The notes beneath the pieces were generated by a model. That model saw only the letters and a program-made list of their open reading frames with translations, ran no database searches and was not told the DNA's origin. The translations under genes were made by a program, and so were the position numbers. From positions 537,500,971 through 537,564,970 of the forward strand of contig CM062297.1 in assembly GCA_031216915.1 (NCBI GenBank): a stretch of 64,000 nt of DNA, in the 5' to 3' direction. Source of the DNA: Pictodentalium vernedei (lineage: Eukaryota > Mollusca > Scaphopoda > Dentaliida > Dentaliidae). How positions within the stretch are numbered: position 1 is the first letter of the stretch; each line of letters opens with the position of its first letter. Below are positions 21,072 to 34,602 of this stretch, one piece after another.

Positions 21072-23195
21072 AAAGTGTCAATGACACTGTAGCTCAACTC
21101 GTTTAAGACATGTACATGTGTAGTATGTGACACAGCAATGACAAACATCTAGGTAATGACCTGATAACAAAGGTACATGTAAATTATTGTAACGGTCTGT
21201 ACATAAATGCTGACAGTAGCCTGTAAGAAATATATAGGTAAAGTATTGTAAAGGTGGGGTGACAGTTAGATGCTCAACTAGAAAAGAAATCTTTGAGTCC
21301 CAGAGTGGGTCTGACTGAACCCAAAAATATTTGTTCTCACAGTACAGTGATAACAAAGGCACCCCAAAACACTCGCTCCTGTCACAAGGTGATAACAAAG
21401 GTACCCCAAGAAGTTTCGGGAAGATCGGTTCATAAATACAGACTCTAGCCCGAGCCATATTGACATGTGCACTTACTGTGTATAAGTAGCAGTGAACAAA
21501 TCAAAGTTCATCTAATTTGCATAATTTCTGCACAAGAAAAAAAAACATATTATATGTGATGTATTCCATGTTACTAAACATTCCTACAAAAATTTATTCA
21601 AATCAGAACTTTCATACAGAAGTTCTGTACAAAAAACTGATTGCACTAATTTTGGTACAAAATGGCTGCTGGTGGCCACCTTGAATTTTGGGCTGCACAC
21701 AAAAACACTCGTTCTCATCCCACAGTGATAACAAAGATACCCAAGAAGTTTAGTAAAGATTGGTTCATAAATACAGCCTCTAGCCTGAGCCGTATAGAAG
21801 TTGTGTACAAAAAACTGATTGGACCTAATTTCGATACAAAATGGCCACAGGCAGCCATCTTGAATTTTGGACCGCAACCAAAAACACTCGCTCTCGTCCC
21901 AAGGTGATAACAAAGGTACCCAAGAAGGTTCGTGAAGATAGGTTCATAAAAACAGCCTCCAGCCCCAGCCGTATTGACATGTGCACTTACAGTGTATAAG
22001 TAGCACTGAATAAATCAAAGTTCATCTAATTTGCATAATTTTTGCACGAGAAAAAACCTGTATTATATGTGATGTATTCCATGTTACTAAACATTCATAC
22101 AAAAATTTATTCAAATCAGAACTTTCATACAAAAGTTCTGTACAAAAAACTGATTGCACTAATTTTGGTACAAAATGGATGCTGGCAGCCATCTTGAATT
22201 TTGGACTGCACCCCAAAACACTCGTTCTTGTCCCACAGTGATAACAAAGGTATCCAAGAAGTTTTGTAAAGATCGGTTCATAAATACAGCCTCTAGCCTG
22301 AGCTGAAAAGAAGTTGTGTACAAAAACCTGATTGGACCTAATTTTGGTACAAAATGGCCACTGGCAGCCATCTCGAATTTTGGACCACACCCAGAAACAC
22401 TCGTTCTTGTCCCAAAGTGATAACAAAGGTAATCAAGAAGTTTCGTGAAGATCGGTTCATAAATACAGACTCTAGCCCCAGCCGTTTTGACATGTGCACT
22501 TACTGTGTATTAGCAGCACTGAATAAATCAAAGTTCATCAAATTTGCATAATTTTTGCACGAGAAAAAAACCTGTATTATATGTGATGTATTCCATGTTA
22601 CTAAACATTCAAACAAAAATTTATTCAAATCAGAACTTTCATACAGAAGTTCTGTACAAAAAGCTGATTGCACTAACTAAAGTACAAAATGGCTGCTGGT
22701 GGCCATCTTGAATTTCGGACCGGACCCCAAATCACTCATTCTCGTCCCACGGTGATAACAAAGGTACTCAAGAAGTTTTGTGAAGATCAGTTCATAAATA
22801 CAGCCTCTAGCCCCAGCCGTATTGACATGTGCACTTACTGTATACACGTAGCACTGAATAAATCAAAGTTCTTCTAATTTGCATAATTTCTGCACGAGAA
22901 AAAAACCTGTACTATATGTGACGTATTCCATGTTACTAAACATTCATACAAAAATTTATTCAAATCAGAACTTTCATACAGAAGTTCTGTACAAAAAACT
23001 GATTGCACTAATTTTGGTACAAAATGGCTGCTGGTGGCCATCTTGAATTTCGGACCACACCCAAAAACACCCGTTCTCGTCTCAAGGTGATAACAAAGGT
23101 ACCCAAGCTGTTTCGTGAAGATCGGTTCATAAATACAGACTCTAGTCCGAACCGTATTGACATGTGTACTTACTGTGTGTAAGTAGCACTAAAAA
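21072..23195. repeat. Tandem-repeat element 4, left part (335/515-bp period)
   Basis: 'gataacaaaggta(c)cc(c)aagaagttt' recurs at about 21389, 21726, 21905, 22238, 22420, 22753 and 23088. Spacings alternate between ~180 and ~335 bp, giving a 515-bp higher-order unit. It is interrupted at about 23195 by DIRS copy 2 and resumes at 41164. Confidence 0.9.
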
Positions 23196-23232
23196 ATGAT
23201 CAATTTATACCAATTTGTATATTTTTATACTT

Positions 23233-23423
23233 ACCAATGGCCCAGACATAGCTGGTGCTAACTCTAAAACATCTAGGGCCAAACACAAATTTTGCCCGCC
23301 AATCCCCCAAATTTGCATGCAAAACCGAAAATTAGAAGTCCTAACTGGTCCTCCATACATTTACCCTCTGTGCATGTGCAGACATCAGGAAGTGACCGGA
23401 ATTGGCGCCAACACCATTCTTTG
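23233..23423. repeat. DIRS copy 2 left inverted terminal repeat
   Basis: 'accaatggcccagacatagc' to 'ggcgccaacaccattctttg' pairs with 40960-41146. More diverged than in copy 1, for example 'ctgtgcatgtgcag' here against 'ctgcgcatgcgcag' on the right. Confidence 0.88.
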
Positions 23424-23499
23424 TAAAAGAGAGTATTACATAATAATTCAGCGGGGAGGTATGAGTGTCCACTCATGGGAGGGCCCTTCCAGTCTGGGC

Positions 23500-23575
23500 C
23501 ATTGGTAAGTATAAAAATATACAAATTGGTATAAATTTATCATATTTTTACACAGTATACCAATGGCCCAGACAT
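23500..23575. repeat. DIRS copy 2 internal complementary region
   Basis: The first half is the complement of the left outer end (about 23200-23245) and the second half the complement of the right outer end (about 41140-41165). They meet at about 'ttatcatattttt' (23545). Confidence 0.85.
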
Positions 23576-23993
23576 AGCTGAATCGTAAATAGGTGGAGGG
23601 CTAGAGACTTCTGAAATAATTCCAATCCTGCAATTCATAATGAAGGAACTTACATATACAAGTAGAACAGTTAGGAATTACATGTATGTCTCTCTATACA
23701 GTAATAGAGGAGACATATTCTAAACAAGGAGCCCAATGAAGTAATTCCTTAATGTAAGTATGAAGACAAGTTCCTAATTTTCCAAAGCTAGCCCAGACTA
23801 AGCCCCAAAAATTAACGATGGTATATCTGAGAATAAGGGAAAATCTCCCACAAACATACGCCTTACAATAACATTTCAGCTGTATGCAGGATATAAATAC
23901 AGATAAAAACAGCATGCTTCAAAGATACATACATTTTAAGCCAGATTATGGGTAAAAACACCCCCCCTCCCCTTTTTGAAGAAACGTTCAAAA
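23576..23993. other. DIRS copy 2 3' region, no recognisable gene
   Basis: Begins like the region inside the ICR of copies 1 and 3 ('agctgaat...ggtggaggg') and then has no coding signal before pearl-like element A interrupts it. Confidence 0.6.
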
Positions 23994-24039
23994 CAAGAGG
24001 CCCCAGGGGGCCTGAGGGCGCTCACCTGACATGGTAGCT

Positions 24040-25380
24040 TAAATATCAACCCAGAGAATTGATTTCAACAAGTTGCATCTGCTCCTCCTAAGAAAAGCTT
24101 ATACCAAATATCCAAAGATTCTGACCAGTGGATCTAAAAAAAAAGATTTTTAAAGAATATTCCTCATATTGAACTATAGCCCATATATGAACCCAGGGAC
24201 TTGACTTTAACAAACTTGAATCTCACCCCCCTAAGGATGTTGCACACTAATTATCAAAACATTCAAGCTGCTGGATCTGAAGAAGATTTTTAAAGAAAAT
24301 TCCTCATTTTGACTAAGTTACAATTCGAGCTCCCACAGTGAGCCCAAATATGGACCTAGGGACATGGCTTGAACAAACTTGAATCTCACCCCCCTAAGGA
24401 TGCTTCATACCAAATATCAAAACATTCCGACTGCTGGATCTGAAGAAGATGATTTTTAAAGAATCAGATCCACCCCACAATGTTGCATACCAAATATCAA
24501 AAGATTCTGCCAGCTGGATCTGGAGAAGAAGATTTTTTAAGAAATTTGCCTGAAATGCACTAAGTTTGAATTCGGGCTTCTATAGTGAGCCCAAATTTGA
24601 ATCCAGGGGGCCGATTTGAACAAACTTGAATCAGATCCACCCCACAATGTTGCATACCAAATATCAAAAGATTCTGCCTGCTGGATCTGGAGAAGAGGAT
24701 TTTTGAAGAAATTTGCCTGAAATGCACTAAGTTCGAATTCGAGCTTCTATAGTGAGCCCAAATATGAATCCAGGGGTCCAATTTTAACAAACTTGAATCA
24801 GAGATACACCCCACAATGTTGCATACCAAATATCAAAAGATTCTGCCTGCTAGATCTGGAGAAGAAGATTTTTGAAGACATTTGCCTGAAATGCAATAAG
24901 TTCGAATTTCAAGCTTCTATACTGAGCCCAAATATAAACCCAGGGGCCAATTTGAACAAACTTGAATCAGATCCACCCCACAATGTTGCATACCAAATAT
25001 CAAAAGATTCTGCCTGCTGGATCTGGAGAAGAGGATTTTTGAAGAAATTTGCCTGAAATGCACTAAGTTCGAATTCGGGCTTCTTTTGTGAGCCCAAATA
25101 TGAATCTTGGGAGCCGATTTGAACAAACTTGAATCAGATCCACCCCACAATGTTGCATACCAAAAATCAAAAGATTCTGCCTGCTGGATCTGGAGAAGAT
25201 TTTTTAAGAAATTTGCCTGAAATGCACTAAGTTTGAAATCGGGCTCCTATACTGAGCCCAAATATAAACCCAAGGGGCCGATTTGAACAAACTTGAATCA
25301 GATCCACCCTACAATGTTGCATACCAAATATCAAAAGATTCTGCCTGCTGGATCTGGAGAAGAAGATTTTTTAATCTTTT
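24040..25380. repeat. ~167-bp tandem array of pearl-like element A
   Basis: The unit core 'tttgcctgaaatgcactaagtt' recurs at about 24544, 24713, 24884, 25047 and 25213, and 'caccccacaatgttgcataccaa' in every unit. The first two units (24040-24440) are more diverged. The same unit appears at 63750-64000. Confidence 0.92.
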
Positions 25381-25960
25381 CTCATTGCCTACAGTGTTAA
25401 AAAGTGCTGACTCAGCACTTTTTCAAAGTCCTGAAAAAAGTACTTTGTGATCAAACCGATAGGGATTTTTTTAACCATTCTATTCTACTGGATAAAAGCA
25501 AGCTTTATACAAAATAAGAATTCTCTGTGTCATGTAGTTTTGGAGATATGGCAGTTTTAAGGTTTTTCCTATTTTTAGCTCCCGAGGTTCCCACGGGGCA
25601 ATGAGAAATTTTTTTTTTGCATCAATCAACTACTTATGACCCATTATCATCTCATAGCAAATTTGGTTCAAATCGACCTCACGGTTCTGAAAATAGAAAT
25701 TTTATGACCAAAATTAAAAATTGCCCCTCACATAATGAAGGCAAATAATGCCCGACAAACTTCTCTTGAACAAACTTGATTCTAAACCTCAAAAGGACTC
25801 TGTATACCACATATCAAGTCTCTGCTACTGGTGGTTCATTAGAAGAAGATTTTCAAAAAATTTGGCAATTTTTTCCCCACACCTCTGCTGAATATGAGCC
25901 GAAACCTAATTTTGATAAAAGTTAAAAAATTTATAGTAATTTATATATTTTTTATACTTA

Positions 25961-26147
25961 CCAATGACCCAGACATAGCTGGTGCTAACTCTTAAAATAT
26001 AGGGCCAAACACAAATTTTGCCCCCCAATCCCCAAAATTTGCATCTAAAACCAAAGAAAACATGTCCTGAATGGCCCTCCACACTTCACCTCTACTGCGC
26101 ATGCGCAGTGTCAAGGACATTCCGAAATTGGCGCCATTAATCATTCT
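25961..26147. repeat. DIRS copy 3 left inverted terminal repeat
   Basis: 'ccaatgacccagacatagctg' to 'ggcgccattaatcattct' is the reverse complement of 34603-34789 with few or no mismatches. It contains the palindrome TGCGCATGCGCA at 26096-26107. Confidence 0.92.
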
Positions 26148-26246
26148 AATAACCAGTGCCTGGTAAGCGCTATGTACTCAGCGGGGAGGTATGAGTTCCC
26201 AACTCCTGGGAGGGCCATCCCCGTCTGGGTCATTGGTAAGTATAAA

Positions 26247-28184
26247 CAAGAGGCCCCACGGGGCCTGAAGCGCTCATCTTGTACAGAACACAATTTAAAC
26301 AGAGTCCAAGAATGAGTCTACATTAAGCAAGCCATCTCCATAGGCTACACTGTCAATCCTTGAGTCCCTCAGGAGTGACAAAAATAATCTGGGCATCATG
26401 CCTTTTCTTCAGTTGATCATAAGTAAAATGTAGAGCTCCCCTATGAAGCCCCTTGATACAACCTATGTGGATTAATCTTAGTACTTCTAGAAGGTACTGA
26501 ATACAAAATTTTTAATTCTTCAGCAAAATGGCCAATTCCGGCTCCCATAGAGAGCCCAAATATTAACCCAGGCTCTTGATTTGAACTCAGTTAAATCTGA
26601 CTTCCCTAGAGATGTTGTGTACCGAATATGAAAGCATTCTGACTGTTGGATCTGAAGAAGAGAAATTGAAAAGAAATTTCTCCGAATTGCACTAAGTTCA
26701 AATTTGGGCTACCATAGCGAGCCCAAATATTGACCTATGGATCCGATTTGAACAAACTTGAATATGACCCCCCTAGAGATGTTGTATACCAAATGTGAAA
26801 GCATTCTGACAAGTGAATCTGAAGAAGAAGATTTTTGAAGAAATTTCCTCATATTGTACTAAGTTAAATTTCATGTTCCCATATGGAGCCCAAATATTAA
26901 CCTAGGCACTCGAATTGAACAACCTGGAATCTGACCCCCCTAGAGAGGTTGTATACCAAATATAAAAGCATTCCGACTGGTGGATCTGAAGAAGAAGATT
27001 TTTAAAGAAATTTTCTCATATTGCACTAAGTAAAAATTTGGGCTACCATAGTGAGCCCAAATATATACCTAGGGATCTGATTTGAACAAATTTGAATCTG
27101 ACCCCCATAGAGATGTTGCATACCAAATATCAAAGCATTCTGACTGATGGATCTGAAGAAGAAGATTTTTTTAAATTACCCTCCATATTGAACAAAGATC
27201 AAATTTGGGCTTCCGTAGGAAGCCCAAATATTAACCTAGGGACTTGGTTTGAACAATCTAGAATCTGACCCTCATAACAATGATGTATACCAAATATTAA
27301 AAGATTCTGACTGGTGGTTCTGAAGAAGAAGATTTTTAAAGAATATTCCCCATATTACCCTATGTTAAAACTTCGGGCTCCTGTAGAGAGCCCAAATATG
27401 AACCAATGAGCTTTATTTCAACAAACTTTTATCTGACCCCCCTATGAATGCTGTATACCAAATATCAAAAGATTCTGATGATTGGTTCTGGAGAAAAGAT
27501 TTTTTAAAATTTTTGCAAATATGCTGACTCAGCATTTTTTCGATGCCCATTACAGAACACCCTAACATAACCGATGGCAATTTTTTTTTACCATTCAATT
27601 CTGCTGGTCATAAGGATACTTCATACCAAATAAAAGCTCTCTGTTCCGTGGGGTTTGGGAAATATGGGCGTTTGAAAATATTTCTATTTTTAGCTCCCCG
27701 GGTTCGCATGGGGATGCGGGAATTTTTTTTTTTGCATGGGTCATGTACTTATGACCCAATAATACCACAAACCAAACTTGGTTCATACCGGACCATCGGT
27801 TCAGAAAATAGAAATTTTGGGCGGGGCCAAAACTCTTACCCCTCCTATTACAAAGCCAAATATTACTTCACGAACTTCGTTTGAACAAACTTGATTCTAC
27901 ACCTCATATGGAAGCTCCATAGCAAATATCAAGTCATTGTACACACTGGTTCTTGATAAGAAGATTTTAAAAATATTTTGGTGCATTTTCCCCCACTCCC
28001 TCCCTATGGGGCTGGGCATGCTGAGTTGAACAAAAATGAAATGCCCCTTTGGGACCATCATTCACACAAACTTTCACTTGAATTGGCCCAGTGGCTTTGG
28101 TGGAGAAGACCAAAACATGGTGTTGACGGACGACGGACGGGAAGCGATGAGATTAGCTCAGCTTGACTTTGTCAAGATGAGCTA
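26247..28184. mobile_element. Pearl/HINE-like element B inside the DIRS copy 3 ICR
   Basis: Left end 'caagaggccccacggggcct' (hairpin), about six ~169-bp units (26500-27510), unique right module with 'tagctccccgggttcgcatgg', a 'gacggacgacggacgg' tail and a terminal hairpin. Cutting it out rejoins an ICR whose sequence is predicted by the outer ends of DIRS copy 3. The insertion is therefore younger than that DIRS copy. Confidence 0.88.
28155..28183. other. Terminal hairpin of pearl-like element B
   Basis: AGCTCA-G-CTTGAC, loop TTT, GTCAAG-A-TGAGCT, followed by AAAAA. Nearly the same as 8067-8095. Confidence 0.82.
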
Positions 28185-28245
28185 AAAATATATAAATTAC
28201 TATAAATTTTTTAACATTTTTATACTGTACCAATGACCCAGACAT
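28185..28245. repeat. DIRS copy 3 ICR, right portion
   Basis: 'aaatatataaattactataaattttttaac' is the complement of the left outer end (25921-25955) and 'atttttatactgtaccaatgaccc' the complement of the right outer end (34780-34804). Confidence 0.87.
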
Positions 28246-28974
28246 AGCTGAATAGTAAAAAGGCTGGAGGGCCTAGGACATAGAGCAAGTTGGAATACGC
28301 TCAATTATATAAAATAGAGTCATCCCCTCTAGGGAAAAAGAAGTATTAGGCCTTACATGTATCTTTCTTATTTATGTTAAATTAGAAAGATACAACACCT
28401 TGCAAAATTGAGCATCATACATCCATGTACTCTATTAATATCTAGTATAATCCTTATACTAATAATTTTTAAAGTAAGCCAATAAATAAAGTAAGTCTAG
28501 AGAATACAGACTCTTTATACTCCTTAAAAGTGTCTGAGGATTGTATAATAACGTCCGTTTGACACGTGCTATATTCAAAAGCTATACTTTAAAAACTAAG
28601 ACCTGAATGAATTTTTAAAACATAAACTTCTCACTAAAAAGCCATCCCAGTAACAGCTCAGAATTACTAACTCCGGAGGAGGTATCCCCTTGTTTTCACA
28701 GTAAAACAGGTGACCCAAGGGAACCCCCCCCCCCCCCCCCCTTTTTCTTGCCCTGGGTCAAATAACCCAGAGCGAAGAGGGCAGCAGAACGGAGTCACTG
28801 CCGAAACAGACAGCCTACCTAGCTATAGTAGCAACTGTTAAGTGAATGACATTCTGAGCAGTAGATAATAGACCTAACAAAAGAGGCCTACAGAAATGGA
28901 CTCGAAATTTCTGAGATAAAAAATTCATAAATGTAGATGGCTGAGCGCAATGAGCAGCCTTCAAAAATCTATAA

Positions 28975-29905
28975 TAGCGACACTATTAATGTAAGCCCAA
29001 GATGTAGAAAGAACTCTTACTTCATGAGCCGAAATCTCAAGCACAACTGCTGAGTCAATGATATACCATAAGCAGTATCGATAGTTAATTGAATCCATTA
29101 GCAATAGAATGGAGCGTAACATCCTTCTATTAGGCATCAAAGACAGAAGAAGCTTACGCCTGTAGTAACAAACAGATATCTGTTTATAAATACGTAAACT
29201 CTAACCGGACAGAGTAAAGGCCTATGCCCGTACGAAGACGGAAGGACCTTAATAACAATAGGTTCCGGATATTTATTAGGAGCCTGACTCTTATGCAAAA
29301 ATCCAACCTAAATAGTAAAGGAAGTAGTGATTCCGAAACTACGAAAGTGAAAATCATCCACCGATAGTGCATGAAGCTCACTGACTCTTCAGTAAAAGAG
29401 AAGCCAACAGAATTACTGTCTAAAAGGTCAGAATTTGAAAACTACTGTTTCCAGAGGCTCAAATGATTACTTAGCTAAATAAGAACCGAAGTTAAATTCC
29501 GTATAGAAATTTAATCTAATGATTCTAAGTCTATTTATCGAAAAGTTACTAACTGACTTAGATAAAGAGACATAAGACTCAATTGTAAACTATCATAGAG
29601 TGCATAGGTATGAGATAACATAAACCTATAACCTTAATAGTAACAGGCTGCAGTAGATCTTGTCAAACAAGTATACTAAAAAGTTGCAATGACTAGTATG
29701 GAGGGATCAACAATATCAACATAGTGATCCCTACACCAACGACGGAAGAGCCTCCACTTTAGCCGCATAGTATAGCGAAGAAGAGGTTCTCCTACAGTAA
29801 GAAATCGCGTCCAAAGCTCGTCCAGTACAATGCTTACAATGCAATAAGGACCACACAACGGAATACGTGAAGGTTGAGACCTTGCGGGTTGTGATGAAGA
29901 TGACA
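28975..29905 (-). pseudogene. Tyrosine recombinase remnant of DIRS copy 3
   Basis: On the minus strand 29000-29045 encodes 'EISAHEVRVLSTSWAY', the HEVR box. About 29205-29250 encodes 'HRPLLCPVR', and about 29700-29760 encodes 'WRLFRRWCRDHYVDI', the N-terminal domain. All have direct counterparts in copy 1. Stops and frameshifts separate the pieces. Confidence 0.82.
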
Positions 29906-30309
29906 CGATTTTACCCAGCGAAAAAAGATCCTCTCATGGAAGAAGTTTTCGCGTTAAGTCCCACAGTAGACATCAGAGTAAATTTACCCACGGTCTCTGT
30001 GAAGACAGAGATGCTATCAACAGAAATGTATTGTGGTTGTTTATCTTAGCAATACTTGCTGAAACAACAGCGCAGGAGGATACGCATATCCTATCATTCC
30101 GTCCTATTAGATCAATAGAGCGTTAACAACATAAGCTCAGAGATCCGGACATGTAAACACATACGTCTGCAATTGATTAGCAAGTTGTGTCGTAAATAAA
30201 TTATCATTGGGCACTCCCATTGATAGCAAATCTGATTGAATACTTGTTTGTTGAGAGTACATTCTGACGACAACAAGCGACCCATAAGTGAAAGGGAGTC
30301 CGGTAATAC

Positions 30310-30715
30310 AATCAGACGGCCCGGAATATGACGGACCGAAGCAGAACTTGGTGTACTATAACAAACAGAAGGATTCTTTCCATTAAATTGAATAACGGAA
30401 ACGAATGAGTGCCTCCCTGGTTCCGGAGATACGCCACTACTGTCGTATTATCGGACAGGATTTGGACATGCGTTTCTGAATAATGTTCATCCAATGACAT
30501 AAAGCAAGCCTAAAAAACATTATTCCGTGGAAGATAAGTGCTTGCCTAGAGACTGCGGAACCCAAAGACCCTGGCACTTCGAATCCGTTGGGATCAATAT
30601 TGTATCCCAACCTGTTTGACTGGCAACCGTCATAATTATAAAACTCGGATCCGGCAACTGCAGTGGCACTCTCTGAGTCAACCACCGAATGTTTGCCCCA
30701 GTCTGAATCTCTTGC
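30310..30715 (-). pseudogene. RNase H remnant of DIRS copy 3
   Basis: Minus-strand 'VQILSDNTTVVAYLRNQGGT' (about 30410-30470) matches the RNase H of copy 1. Sequence upstream to 30715 aligns with the start of RNase H in broken frames. Gag homology starts directly after, so the polymerase domain has been deleted at about 30715. Confidence 0.82.
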
Positions 30716-30719
30716 TACA

Positions 30720-33700
30720 CTAGACAGAAAAGAGAACGTGTAAATCGAGCAATTCATGGATTGCTGAAAAGTTGCCGTTGAAGAGAAGCTTCACCGAGAA
30801 CGAAGCGACTCTGAGAGAGTTCTTCACCTTACTATCCACGCGCGTGGATGTAGCTAGGGCTGCGTCACGTCTAACCAACTCGAAGTAGCCACTGAAGGGC
30901 GGAGTTATACGTGAACAAACTACTGCCCTCAAAAGAAATCACATTGAGGATCATATCCCGGAATTCTTTCTCTTGAAGACGTAATGATAACGCCTCAGTA
31001 AGGTGGATTACGTATGATAAAGCGTCTAAGTTAAGTCTATTAGACATCATTGTCGTTTCCAACATTGTGGTTGGAAAAGACATAGACGGCGAAAAAGATT
31101 ATTTCCAGTCTTTAACCACGCTGTCTAGACGCATATGAACTCTCGGTATGCCCTGTTCTGCCAAAATAAATTATTCCTATAAATGATAAAAGGCAGAAAT
31201 GAGCATTGCGGACAAGAAACTAAACTATCATGCTTGGTAGCAGGCTTATATATATATAGCGTTGATAAATAATACACATGTTCTAATGACATTATTGGAC
31301 TGTGTCGGTAAGTCAGGGACAATGTTCCTGAACCGATCCAAAATTCCGTGTCCAATGACGCTATAAGTCTCTTATCCAACATCGCAGCAATGTAGTCCGA
31401 AGGAACAACCACTGGAAGATAATGCCGGAAGAAATGTATGGCAGCTTCCGATGTTATGAAAGGGAAAACTCGAAATCTTTCGAATCCCTTTCACCATCCT
31501 GTCGGACCCTATAAAGCATTCGGTCGTCCGAACGTGATGCAACCGCGGACCGCACCGACCCAGCGCCATCGGATAATTCCTGATCCGACCGAGAAACTGT
31601 CGATTGCTGGGATGCTGCGAAAAACTGTGCTAACTTGGATAGCACGTCCGTCACTGAGGCCTGTGGAGAAGCGGTCTTATGATGCATTGCCGCTGGAAGC
31701 TCCGTGATCGTTACCCCGTGCATACTACTATTATGCGAGCGAACGGAGTGTATAGGCCTCGTGTCCCTTGGCTACCGGATGGCATGACCTGTTCGCCGTG
31801 GAATCACTGAATGACGAAACTGGTCAGATACTCGAGGTCACGTAGCCAATGTGCGGTCATGTGCGCTGCTGTGAGGATGAGAAAGCATTATCGACAGTCT
31901 CTCGGACTGTCAATATAACGGAGCGTCCCGAGCGGCGGACATATGCTCCGAATGTAAAATATCTGAACCACAACATGCAGTCCCCTATGTTGTTGGACGA
32001 GAGAGGGACCTCTCTCGCTCACAGCCCGGACGGACCTGGACGAGCCAGGAACCGGACTAACAGGCTTCCTCTGATCTGTCCTCAATCTGCCGTCACTGGG
32101 TGAGTACTAAAGTTATTATAGTGCTCGCATCACCCAAATCTCCTTCCTAGACCGCAACGGACGAACCCGGCAGCTGAACCATTCGATGAATGTACGCTAC
32201 ACCGGGTGAGCTAGCGAATGTCACTCAGTCGATCCTACAAGGGACCTCTTAGGCGATAGACATATTCCATGAGCACTTATTGCCGCTAGCTCTTCATTAA
32301 CTATGACGACAGAGGCACACTTTTGAAAGACATCTCCATAACTTTGTGAACAAGAAACCAGAAATTCTTGGTAATAGCAAGCATATAATAATAAATATAT
32401 AGCGTCGTTCAATAATTCGAAAGTTTGTGTGACTTTATTGGACTATGTCGGAACTGAGGGACGATGTCCCTGAACCGAACCAAAAATTTCTAAGTCCACC
32501 GACGCTATCAGTTTCTTATCCGGCATCGCAGCATTCTGGTTCGACGAAAGAACCTGTAGAAGATCAAGTCAGATGACATACACAACAGCATATGTTGTTC
32601 CGAAAGGGAAAGCTCGAAATCCTCCGAATCCCTTTCGGTATTCCGTCGGACCAGATGAAATTTTCGGACGTCCGTACCCGCTTCCGCGGAGAGTCCCGAC
32701 CCAGCATCGTCGGATAATACATTATGCGACAGATTCAGTTGTTGCTGGGATGCTGCAATAAGCTGTGCTATTTAGGATAGCACGTCCGTCCCCGAGGCCT
32801 GTGCAGTAGCGGTCTTACGATGCATTGCCGCCGGAAGCTCCGTGTACGTTGACTCCCGCACACTTTCTTATGTGAACGTCCGGAGCCTGCAGGCCTCGTG
32901 TCCCTGGCTACCGGATGATGTGACCTGGTCGCCGATGATTCTCTGACTGGCGAAGCTGACTGGATATCTGAGGTCATGTAGCCAAGAGCGGTCGTGTGCG
33001 CTACCATGACAATGAGGAAGCCTTATTGACAGTCTCTCCGGACTGACTATATGTCGGAGCGTCCCGAGCGGCGGACGTATGCTCCGAATGCGAAACATTT
33101 TGTACCACAACATCTGGGGCCAGATGTTGTTGTACGAGAGAGGGGCCTCTCTCGCTCGCCGTCCGGATGGACCTGAACGAGCTAGGAACCGAACTAAAAG
33201 GCTTCCTCCATTCTCCCTCTAATCCGCCGTCACTGGGTGTGCATTTGGTTGATTTATAGTGCTCGCATCACCCCAAAACTCCTTCTAGACCGCAACAGAC
33301 GAACCCGGCTGCCGAACCATTTGATGAATGGACGCTACACCGGGCGAGCTAGCGGACGTCAAAGGCCGTCGAACCTACTAGGGTCCTCTTAGGCAATTGG
33401 CGTATTTACATGAGCACTTTTCCGCTAGCCCTTCATTAATTGTGACGACGGAGGCACACTGTTGGAAGACATCACGGATACATCACCCTAATCTTGATCG
33501 TCTGAAATAGAAATTGATAAAGTAGAGTGACCCTGCGGGGAAAGGACCGGAATGTCCAATTCCCCACTAACATACCGTGACATACGCTTCCCATGTTGTC
33601 ATCGAAATCATCACATACAGAACAGGAGTTAGTGCGAGTACACTGACTACATATAGAATGATTATAAAAGTCAGAGGAAGATTTCCTCTTATTACAATTG

Positions 33701-33765
33701 ATCAAAATCCTTTCAATGTGAAAAGAAAACAAAGTCCTAGTACTCGCACCAACCCCTGACAATCA
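30720..33765 (-). pseudogene. Gag remnant of DIRS copy 3 with internal duplication
   Basis: The C-terminal side has 'FELVRRDAALATSTRVDSKV' (about 30830-30900), the counterpart of the copy 1 gag. The N-terminal Cys cluster 'CSQCTRTNSCSVCDDF' lies near 33600-33660. The segment 31250-32380 is duplicated in tandem as 32385-33490. Frames are broken throughout. Confidence 0.75.
31250..33490. repeat. ~1.1-kb tandem duplication inside DIRS copy 3 gag
   Basis: Pairs of matching words at an offset of about 1135 bp include 'ttggactgtgtcgg'/'ttggactatgtcgg', 'caggcctcgtgtccctggctaccgg' and 'gagcgtcccgagcggcggac', and 'cactgggtg' followed by 'tatagtgctcgcatcacc'. The two units are clearly diverged (estimated 75-85% identity), so the duplication is old or belonged to the source element. 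Confidence 0.8.
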
Positions 33766-34602
33766 AAATACATAATAATATGATCCATTAACAGAAAAAA
33801 TAAATGAAATCAAAATATTTTGAAAAAATATTTTTTCAGAACAGCCCAAGTTTCTGAAAAGTAACGTTGAGCCCCAATGGATCCCAAGCCTAAGTGTGGA
33901 CAAAAATTTTAAAAATATTTTAAACAATTTATGCAACACTTACGAACAATAATAATGTATCTAGTTATGATTAAATTAACATCAAGATATTATTTTCAAG
34001 AAATCCCCCCTCACACAGAGGGCTGTTGTAAATGTAAACAATAAGTGTAAAAACACTAAAATAAGACTCCAGGCACCCAGGCCCGAAATCAGTTACCAAT
34101 AATACACTATCTGATGCAAAACAGAGACTTCCAGGGAAGAAACTGCAGAACATCAGATGGTAGATGCAGAACACAACGCCTAACCACCCATAGGTGAAGA
34201 CGTAAACATGGGGAAAAGAACAGAATTCATTCTGTTATTCAGCTAAAACTCCCAAGAAATTTTAGTAATAATAATTACAGAAAATATACCAAAAGCATGG
34301 GAGAATAGCAAGAGGGGACTTAAAGGAAAGGGAGAGAGGAAAACACTGAACAATCCGTGTAACTTGATAACAAGAATGACAACAAAATGGCTGCTGCCTC
34401 GAAAATAGGTAACTTAACATAATTTCATTAAAAAATTTTAAGTTACAGCCCAGAAAATTTTCTGTCACACATTTTTCCTCTCCTCCTTCTATATCCTCCT
34501 TAGAATCACCATTTCACTAATATTTATGTGTCTGGCATCATTTAAACTGAGATTTACAAGCACAAAGATCAGTCAGATGTTAACTGATGAAGGGCCAAAC
34601 TA
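33766..34602. other. DIRS copy 3 leader region
   Basis: Between the gag start and the right terminal repeat. No ORF. Similar in style to 40040-40950 of copy 2: both contain 'cccaagtt...gaacaaagtgcccaa'-type and 'cccaagaaattttag'-type stretches, and 'tgtgtctggcatcat' precedes both terminal repeats. Confidence 0.6.

Noticed and set aside
24040-25380. CRISPR-like array
   Set aside because: Units of ~167 bp are repeated over their whole length with no unique spacers; this is a satellite-type core of a eukaryotic element.
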